From: Paenibacillus sacheonensis
Lineage (GTDB): Bacteria > Bacillota > Bacilli > Paenibacillales > Paenibacillaceae
DNA: 61,326 bases
Direction: 5' to 3'
Assembly: GCF_009909195.1 (NCBI RefSeq)
Contig: NZ_JAAAMU010000029.1
Coordinates: 1-61,326 of the forward strand
In this document: positions 56,120-61,326 of the stretch, piece by piece
How the letters are laid out: each line of letters begins with the position of its first letter
Position numbering within the stretch: the first letter of the stretch is position 1
Translations under genes and position numbers: made by a program
The notes under the pieces: generated by a model
Databases searched by the model: none
What the model was told of the DNA's origin: nothing
What the model saw: the letters and a program-made list of their open reading frames with translations, nothing else

Positions 56120-57235
56120 ATGATTACCCGCGAGGAAGCTTTAAAGGCCGCTGAATCTGCGGCAGCCGCATATAAGGCGGAAGGAACCATCGCCTTCCGC
56201 GATGTTGTTGTGAAGGACCGTAACGTTTCGTTGACGGTCATGGGGGCAGCCCCGAGCGCGGAGCGCGCGCTTGAGGCTGCGCTGCGCGAAGCGCTTGCCG
56301 CCGCCGGCGCCGAAACCGTGCACTGCCGGTTTCGGGCCGGCGAGGCCGCCACGGCGGGCGCGCAGGCCGCTGCGCCCGCCGCAGGCGTTGCCGGCGGCGC
56401 GGGGCAGGCTGCGCCGCCGCCGAAGGGCCCGAGCCCCGTACGCGGTCACGGGGCAGGGCTAGAGGCGCACCCGCTGCTAAGCGAAGGCAGCGGGGTGCAG
56501 TTCATCGCCGTCGCCAGCGGCAAGGGCGGCGTCGGCAAGTCCACGGTGACCGTGAACCTCGCGGTCGCCTTGGCACGCAAGGGCAAACGCGTCGGCATCA
56601 TCGACGCGGACATTTACGGCTTCAGCGTGCCGGATATGATGGGGATCGAAGACCGCCCGCAGGTCGTGAACGAGCGGGTAATCCCCATCGAGAAATTCGG
56701 CGTGCGCGTCATGTCCATGGGCTTCTTCGTCGAAGACAACGCGCCGATCGTATGGCGGGGACCGATGCTCGGCAAGATGCTGCGGAACTTCTTTGCCGAG
56801 ATCGAATGGGGCGAATTGGATTATTTGCTGCTGGACTTGCCTCCGGGTACGGGCGACGTAGCCCTAGACGTGCACCAGCTCATTCCGCAGAGCAAGGAAA
56901 TCATCGTCACGACGCCGCACGCGACGGCAGCCTTCGTAGCTGCGCGCGCGGGAGCCATGGCCATCAAGACGGAGCACGAGATCATCGGCATCGTGGAGAA
57001 TATGTCTTATTACGTAAGCAAGAGCGGAGAGCACGAGTACGTTTTCGGGCGCGGGGGAGGAGCAAGGCTGGCCGAATCGCTGAATGCCGAGCTGATGGCT
57101 CAAATTCCGCTCGGAGCACCGGATAACCATGTTGCGGAAGCCGATTTCGCTCCCTCCGTATACAAGGAAGATACCGACACCGGAAGGATCTACTTGGACA
57201 TCGCGGACCGCGTCATTGCCAAATGCGAAGCTTAG
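56120..57235 (+). CDS. salA: SalA (Mrp/NBP35 family) P-loop ATPase
   Basis: The 371-residue protein has an N-terminal FeS-assembly P domain (about 1-75), an alanine-, glycine- and proline-rich linker (about 76-115, in a locally very GC-rich stretch near 56270-56460), and the MinD-like ATPase with deviant Walker A GKGGVGKST (134-142). The CxxC of Fe-S carrier members is absent; the corresponding loop reads YYVSKSGEHEY. In B. subtilis SalA represses scoC and so raises protease production. Whether this copy acts as regulator, Fe-S protein or both is open. Confidence 0.92.
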   Translation: MITREEALKAAESAAAAYKAEGTIAFRDVVVKDRNVSLTVMGAAPSAERALEAALREALAAAGAETVHCRFRAGEAATAGAQAAAPAAGVAGGAGQAAPPPKGPSPVRGHGAGLEAHPLLSEGSGVQFIAVASGKGGVGKSTVTVNLAVALARKGKRVGIIDADIYGFSVPDMMGIEDRPQVVNERVIPIEKFGVRVMSMGFFVEDNAPIVWRGPMLGKMLRNFFAEIEWGELDYLLLDLPPGTGDVALDVHQLIPQSKEIIVTTPHATAAFVAARAGAMAIKTEHEIIGIVENMSYYVSKSGEHEYVFGRGGGARLAESLNAELMAQIPLGAPDNHVAEADFAPSVYKEDTDTGRIYLDIADRVIAKCEA

Positions 57236-57281
57236 CCAAACTGGTTATAGGCTTCATCACTTACCATGAAAGCTAACATCA

Positions 57282-57322
57282 AAAAAGCCAACACCGCTCG
57301 GTAGGAGCGATGTTGGCTTTTT
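57282..57322 (+). terminator. Bidirectional terminator between salA and gerD
   Basis: AAAAAGCCAACA (57282-57293) pairs with TGTTGGCTTTTT (57311-57322), with a GCTC-GAGC extension inside. A and T runs on the two sides let it serve both converging genes. Confidence 0.93.
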
Positions 57323-57416
57323 GTAATAAGCATTCCTTTAAAGATTAGCTCGCAGCGCCGAATGCCGCATCCCTGGTTCACAACTGTTCGTGCTTCGCCC
57401 TGTGAGACGAAGACAA

Positions 57417-58124
57417 TCAACCACCGCCCTGTTCGCCCATACCGCTGTCGCTTTGATCTCCGCCGTCTCCGCCTTCGCCGCCGCTGTCCCCGCCTTGATC
57501 GCCTTCGCCGCCATCTTTCGATTTCGTAACCTTCTCGTCAGGCTTCGGTTTCAGTTCTTCTTGAACGGCTTTCTTCATCAGATCGAGAATCTCAAGTCGG
57601 AAGATCGGACTTTGCATCGATTCCTGCATGATGGTCATGACCTGTTTGCGATATTGCGTACTCTGCAGCACTTCAAGGATCATTTTATCCATTTCAGGGC
57701 TCTTCATGGCCGAAATCATATCTTTTTGATACGTGGGGTCCTTCAGAAGATCCTTATGGATCTGCTTGTTTTGTTTATTGACGGCTTGCGCGAATTCACC
57801 GGCGAACCGCGGATCCGTCATCATCTTCTCGATGACTTTATTGTATTCCGGAGATACGAGCGTTTCTTTGACGGCCAGTTTGACGTTCTCTTGATCCTGG
57901 ACGGTGAGCAGCTTGGAGGTCATTCCGGTATTGCCGGTGGTCGAGATCGCCGACTCCTGGAGTGCCTTTTGCGCGTCTTCCGTTTTGAGTATGTCAATAA
58001 CCATTGACTTCATGTCCTTATAACTGATGGGCTCGCTTGCTGCGCTGGACGGCTCGGACCCGCAGCTCGAAAGCATGGAGGATATGATTATGGCGGTGCC
58101 CATCAACACGATACGTTTGATCAT
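57417..58124 (-). CDS. gerD: GerD, spore germination lipoprotein
   Basis: The 235-residue protein has a lipoprotein signal peptide with lipobox SMLSSC (cysteine 21), so it is probably anchored on the inner spore membrane. A helical core (about 35-190) carries repeated segments ending in PEM or PEY patterns. The C-terminal about 40 residues are rich in glycine, aspartate, serine and glutamine; B. subtilis GerD is shorter (about 185 residues). GerD helps nutrient receptors cluster during germination. It is a single minus-strand gene behind AAGGGAG. Confidence 0.9.
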   Translation of the reverse strand: MIKRIVLMGTAIIISSMLSSCGSEPSSAASEPISYKDMKSMVIDILKTEDAQKALQESAISTTGNTGMTSKLLTVQDQENVKLAVKETLVSPEYNKVIEKMMTDPRFAGEFAQAVNKQNKQIHKDLLKDPTYQKDMISAMKSPEMDKMILEVLQSTQYRKQVMTIMQESMQSPIFRLEILDLMKKAVQEELKPKPDEKVTKSKDGGEGDQGGDSGGEGGDGGDQSDSGMGEQGGG

Positions 58125-58380
58125 GATGTCCTGTCTCCCTTCTAAAATTACGGCATTGTCCTGGGTGTAGTATGCGCAATGTTCAACGGATTATCATGGT
58201 CTCGGCGTAGCTTTTTATAAAGGACGTGGTAAAATGGAGTGGACTTCGCCATTGCTTGCGCGTGCGGCGAATGATTCCAAATTGCTCCATTTTGTTTCCC
58301 TTTTAACCGCGGCTCAAGGTCGTACACATCACGAAGCATGTCAATCGGGTGCTTCGCAATAACATTTAGGAGATATGAAC

Positions 58381-59010
58381 GTGAACTTACGCAAATGGTT
58401 TTTCTTATTTTGGAGCACAATGGTCGTTGGAGGAGTGGTTTCCGCCATTGTCGGCACTGTCATGCAATGGGTTGACCCGGACTTCGGAATACTTGGCTTG
58501 AAAGCCACGGGGTTCAACTTGCTAACGATGGCGCTTGTCGGACTGCTGTTCGGCGCATTCAGCCAGATGGGTTTTTTCTCGTACCTGACGCTTAATTACA
58601 TCGCGCTTAGCGTGCTGCGCAAGGGGTACTTGTGGAATGCTTTGCAGGCGTATACGTCCTTATTCGCCCTTGGAGGCGTTGGCTACATTCTCTATAAGGA
58701 CCGCGGCACCTTGGATAACGACTGGATCTTTTGGGTGCTCCCGCTGGTGCTGCTTCTTGCATCTTGGGCCGTCGCTTACGTCAAAGCCAAACAAACGAAC
58801 AACAACGCGTTTATTCCGACGCTGTTTTTATGTATTGTCGTAACCCTGCTGGAAGCATGGCAAAGTCTCCAAAGCAACGTTTCGGCAATGACGTTTATGG
58901 TTATCCCGATGTTCGTCTGCAACGCATACCAAATTTTGTGGCTGCACCGTTTGCTGCGCAAAGAGCAAACAACCGAATCCGCGTCATCGAACGCGAAGCC
59001 GGTTGTTTAA
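58381..59010 (+). CDS. kbaA: KbaA, KinB signalling pathway activator
   Basis: The 209-residue membrane protein has about six hydrophobic helices. GTG 58381 lies seven bases behind AGGAGA; ATG 58375 is in frame but one base from that site. The sequence matches KbaA, which in B. subtilis is needed for the sporulation kinase KinB to feed the Spo0A phosphorelay. No kinB is in the window. The preceding 256-base gap shows no clear promoter beyond a TGGTAAAAT segment near 58227-58235. Confidence 0.9.
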   Translation: MNLRKWFFLFWSTMVVGGVVSAIVGTVMQWVDPDFGILGLKATGFNLLTMALVGLLFGAFSQMGFFSYLTLNYIALSVLRKGYLWNALQAYTSLFALGGVGYILYKDRGTLDNDWIFWVLPLVLLLASWAVAYVKAKQTNNNAFIPTLFLCIVVTLLEAWQSLQSNVSAMTFMVIPMFVCNAYQILWLHRLLRKEQTTESASSNAKPVV

Positions 59011-59081
59011 GTCCAAGCCTATAGCAAGCAGCTGCATGAGGGCAGATACGCAGTGGTCATTCAGCCTTAATTATGCCAATA

Positions 59082-59885
59082 TTATTGCTCAGTGGAAGCG
59101 TCTAACTGCTCGAACATAGCGGTTTTATCCTGTACGGTTTTTCCTTGCAGTTCCGTTTGAGCGATCAGCTCCGAGACCGTGACGAACTCGTATCCTTTGG
59201 CGCGCAGCTGGTCGATAATGAGCGGCAGCGCTTCATGCGTTTGTTTGACGGAATCGCTGGCATGCATCAGGATAATATCGCCGGGATGAGCCTTCGAAAC
59301 GACGCGGTTAACGATTTTATCCGTGCCGATGTTCATCCAATCCTGCGAGTCCGTATCCCATTGAATCACCTTATAATTCATTTGCTCCGCAATTCGGAGC
59401 ACGCGTTTATCAAAATCCCCGTTCGGCAACCGGATTAAAGTCGGCGTTTTGCCTGTCACCTGCGTCAAAATCGATTGCGACGTCTCGATTTGAGTCCGAA
59501 TTTCATCATCGCTGTACGTGCTGTAATTACCATGCTTATGGCCATGGCTTCCGATCTCATACCCGGCGTCCACAATCTTCTTTACAATGTCGGGATGGGT
59601 TTGGCTCCAGGGTGAAGAGAGGAAGAACGTTACGTTTTTCACGCCTTTCTGCTTGAGTACGTCGAGAATCGGTTCGGTACGCTTCTCCCCCCAGCTAATG
59701 TCGAAGGTCAGGGACACGACCTTCTTGTCTGTAGGCACGCTGTAGATGGCAGCCGGCTGATCCTCAGCAAACACGGTAATGTTGTCTTTCTCGGCGTAGA
59801 TAATCCCAGCAGCGAATATAACCCCCACTGTCAATAGAAAATACCGCTTCAGCTTCTTCCCGTTCATGACATAAAACATATTCAT
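59082..59885 (-). CDS. pdaB: PdaB, polysaccharide deacetylase family sporulation protein
   Basis: The 267-residue protein has an N-terminal membrane helix (about 13-32) and a NodB-homology domain: TFDISWG (the first aspartate of the usual TFDD kept, the second replaced by isoleucine, as in PdaB generally), SHGHKHGNY with the metal-binding histidines, and the later RLPNGDFD segment. In B. subtilis PdaB is needed for stable dormancy. The replaced aspartate leaves its enzymatic activity uncertain. It converges on kbaA without an evident terminator between them. Confidence 0.92.
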   Translation of the reverse strand: MNMFYVMNGKKLKRYFLLTVGVIFAAGIIYAEKDNITVFAEDQPAAIYSVPTDKKVVSLTFDISWGEKRTEPILDVLKQKGVKNVTFFLSSPWSQTHPDIVKKIVDAGYEIGSHGHKHGNYSTYSDDEIRTQIETSQSILTQVTGKTPTLIRLPNGDFDKRVLRIAEQMNYKVIQWDTDSQDWMNIGTDKIVNRVVSKAHPGDIILMHASDSVKQTHEALPLIIDQLRAKGYEFVTVSELIAQTELQGKTVQDKTAMFEQLDASTEQ

Positions 59886-59991
59886 ACGCGGATCGGCACT
59901 CCTCTCGTTAAGGCTTGTTTTAGTACAATCTATGCTCGTACCATCAACTTATTCGCATCACGTCAAAAATTAGCCCAAGAGGTGAAACCAT

Positions 59992-60606
59992 ATGTTCACA
60001 CCGAGAGCCGTGCTGCAGCATTTGAAGACGATGCGTCATTACTTGGCCTTCAGCACCATTTTTCTGGTTGCCGGCATGGTCGTCGGAGCGATAAACCCGG
60101 CGTTGGAGAACTTCATGCAGAGCCAAATGAGCGGGTTGAGCAATATTGCTCAGAATATAGATGCCAGCAGCCACCCGACATTGTTCTTAATGCTGTTTAT
60201 CTTTTTGAATAACGTCATTAAAGCTATATTGGTCATGTATCTCGGAGCCTTTTTCGGAATAATTCCCATCTTCTTTTTAGCGATTAACGGGATGATACTT
60301 GGATATCTCATTCATCGAACCGCGGAACAGGGAGGAGATATGCTGTTTACGGTTATCGTGAAGGGATTGCTTCCGCATGGAATTATTGAATTGGCGGCAA
60401 TTGTGATCGCATGCGCATACGGACTCCGGTTCGGGAAAATGATGTTTCAAGGAGCGGGAACGCTGCTTACGCGCAAGAGCGGATGGGGCCAGCAATTCGA
60501 GCAATTCTTGCAGCGCACCCTTCCAGTCATCGTAATGGTAATCGTCATGTTGGGCGCAGCAGCGATTATCGAGAGCACGGTGACGGTTTGGTTGCTTGGC
60601 GAGTAA
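59992..60606 (+). CDS. Stage II sporulation protein M family membrane protein
   Basis: The 204-residue protein has about five membrane helices and the conserved FLNNVIKAILVMYLGAFFGI and LPHGIIELAAIVIA segments of the SpoIIM/DUF95 family. True SpoIIM works with SpoIID and SpoIIP in engulfment. This one sits next to pdaB, away from the usual spoIIM site near xerD, so it may be a SpoIIM-like paralogue. GAGGTG lies seven bases before the ATG. Confidence 0.85.
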   Translation: MFTPRAVLQHLKTMRHYLAFSTIFLVAGMVVGAINPALENFMQSQMSGLSNIAQNIDASSHPTLFLMLFIFLNNVIKAILVMYLGAFFGIIPIFFLAINGMILGYLIHRTAEQGGDMLFTVIVKGLLPHGIIELAAIVIACAYGLRFGKMMFQGAGTLLTRKSGWGQQFEQFLQRTLPVIVMVIVMLGAAAIIESTVTVWLLGE

Positions 60607-60639
60607 TAAAATTTCCATTTTCTGTGCATAACAGTAAAG

Positions 60640-60675
60640 CGGCGTTTATCGCGACATGCGATAGACGCCGTTTTT
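60640..60675 (+). terminator. Terminator after the SpoIIM-family gene
   Basis: A 13-bp stem (60640-60652 with 60658-60670, one GU pair) around ACAT-like loop is followed by five T. Confidence 0.93.
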
Positions 60676-60805
60676 GGTTTCCGGGGATGCGATTGCCTTC
60701 CGGTGACCAAGAGGCGAACGCAGCGAAGAGATCCACAAGGCTGCGGCCGGTTCGTCTCGTTGGCTCGTAATGGGCCGAATATGCAAAGGGGGCCGCTAAA
60801 CGGTT

Positions 60806-61027
60806 ATGCTCGGAATACTGTTCAACGACAAAGAATGCAAAGAACTCGACTACGTACTGCGCAAAGAACTTGACGAAATGCTGCTCGATTTGAACGATTC
60901 CCGGCTTGACGGAGATATCAAGACCGCAATTGCCAAACGATACAAAGTGATCTTTCGCATGTTCGCCCGAATCGCCTCCCCGAAAGAGCTTTCCCGCTAT
61001 GTGCTCAATATGCGTGTATACCGCTAA
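60806..61027 (+). CDS. Conserved small protein of unknown function
   Basis: This 73-residue helical protein reads MLGILFNDKECKELDYVLRK at the start and is rich in charged residues. I recall similar short proteins in Bacillus and Paenibacillus but know no function. It has no membrane segment or signal peptide. AAAGGGGG (60784-60791) lies 14 bases upstream, longer than usual. It is the last gene before the rRNA operon promoter. Confidence 0.7.
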   Translation: MLGILFNDKECKELDYVLRKELDEMLLDLNDSRLDGDIKTAIAKRYKVIFRMFARIASPKELSRYVLNMRVYR

Positions 61028-61072
61028 TTCAAAAGGGTTATCCACATGTGCAAAATTATTTATAAAAAGGCC

Positions 61073-61102
61073 TTGCATTGTTTATAAAGCGTGTGATATA
61101 TT
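61073..61102 (+). promoter_or_regulatory. rRNA operon promoter
   Basis: TTGCAT (61073-61078), an 18-bp spacer and TATATT (61097-61102) with an extended TG at 61094-61095. The start would be near 61109, giving a leader of about 170 bases before 16S rRNA. Confidence 0.75.
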
Positions 61103-61108
61103 AATCAA

Positions 61109-61277
61109 GTCGCCGCTGAGACATGGGCGAATGTGTAACGAATTTGTTCCTTGAAAACTGAACAATGAGCGACCTGTCAAAGGTCATTAAATGTAAGTCA
61201 GCGATGAGCTAACAAGCACATCCTTCTGTTGGAATGCTGCATTCAAAGCTTTGGCTTTGAACGCAAACCAATCCAAC
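61109..61277 (+). promoter_or_regulatory. rRNA leader with boxA-like antitermination site
   Basis: TGTTCCTTGAAAACTGAAC at 61145-61163 matches the conserved Firmicute leader containing boxA, bound by NusB-S10 for antitermination. TTCAAAGC-GCTTTGAA further down (about 61242-61261) is a hairpin likely to take part in 16S 5' processing. Confidence 0.7.
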
Positions 61278-61326
61278 TTTTATGGAGAGTTTGATCCTGG
61301 CTCAGGACGAACGCTGGCGGCGTGCC
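61278..61326 (+). rRNA. rrs: 16S ribosomal RNA, 5' end (continues beyond window)
   Basis: The universal start of bacterial 16S rRNA, GAGAGTTTGATCCTGGCTCA, begins at 61285 and is preceded by the usual TTTATG. Only the first 49 bases are in the window. Confidence 0.97.

Noticed and set aside
57236..57416. Plus-strand frame 57390-58007 opposite gerD
   Set aside because: Phe- and Arg-rich shadow of gerD without a ribosome site.
58125..58180. Sigma-G promoter for gerD on the minus strand
   Set aside because: A GCATA is present at about the right place, but no matching -10 follows, so I did not list it.

Overview
The window is a co-oriented block of core bacterial genes lying between two rRNA operons. 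It opens with the 3' part of a 5S rRNA and closes with the first bases of a 16S rRNA. Gene content, gene order and protein sequences point to an endospore-forming Firmicute. The ctsR-mcsA-mcsB-clpC-radA-disA order, a sigH gene, cwlD-salA-gerD-kbaA-pdaB, and L33, L36 and S14 proteins with zinc-type cysteines all match the Bacillus subtilis origin-proximal region. The fairly high GC content, the pssA insertion after disA and the absence of ECF genes after rplQ suggest Paenibacillaceae (Paenibacillus or Cohnella-like). That placement is inference.

Region 1 (about 1-8.7 kb): the 5S rRNA end, then a CtsR-controlled heat-shock operon (ctsR, mcsA, mcsB, clpC), then radA, disA (c-di-AMP synthesis) and pssA (phosphatidylserine synthase). 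Region 2 (8.7-17.5 kb): a minus-strand gene of unknown function, then yacL, ispD, ispF and gltX, then a T-box-controlled operon cysE-cysS-mrnC-rlmB-rae1. Region 3 (17.8-35.6 kb): sigH; rpmG-secE-nusG-rplK-rplA; an L10 leader with rplJ-rplL; a methyltransferase; rpoB-rpoC; and ybxF-rpsL-rpsG-fusA-tuf. Region 4 (35.8-51.2 kb): the S10-spc-alpha superoperon from rpsJ to rplQ, with secY, adk, map, a KOW protein and infA inside it. Region 5 (51.2-53.1 kb): truA, then an L13 leader with rplM-rpsI. Region 6 (53.1-61.3 kb): cysH-sat for sulfate assimilation; the sporulation and germination genes cwlD, salA, gerD (minus), kbaA, pdaB (minus) and a SpoIIM-family gene; a small unknown protein; and the rRNA promoter and leader.

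Most of the window makes and regulates the gene-expression machinery: RNA polymerase, NusG, elongation and initiation factors, 30 or so ribosomal proteins, rRNA and mRNA modifying or cleaving enzymes, and the Sec translocon. Cysteine and sulfur supply (cysE, cysS, cysH, sat) and sporulation (sigH, kbaA, cwlD, gerD, pdaB) are the two secondary themes.

I found no phage, transposon, CRISPR array, toxin cluster or other clearly new multi-gene system. The parts most worth a second look are RNA-level and small: a three-way-junction RNA predicted between rpoB and rpoC, a likely attenuator before rpsJ, strong hairpins before adk, rplO and rpsS, a frameshifted remnant gene after tuf, a palindromic candidate operator before cysH, and an unassigned cysteine-rich protein (8708-9103) with a weak MazG-like tail.
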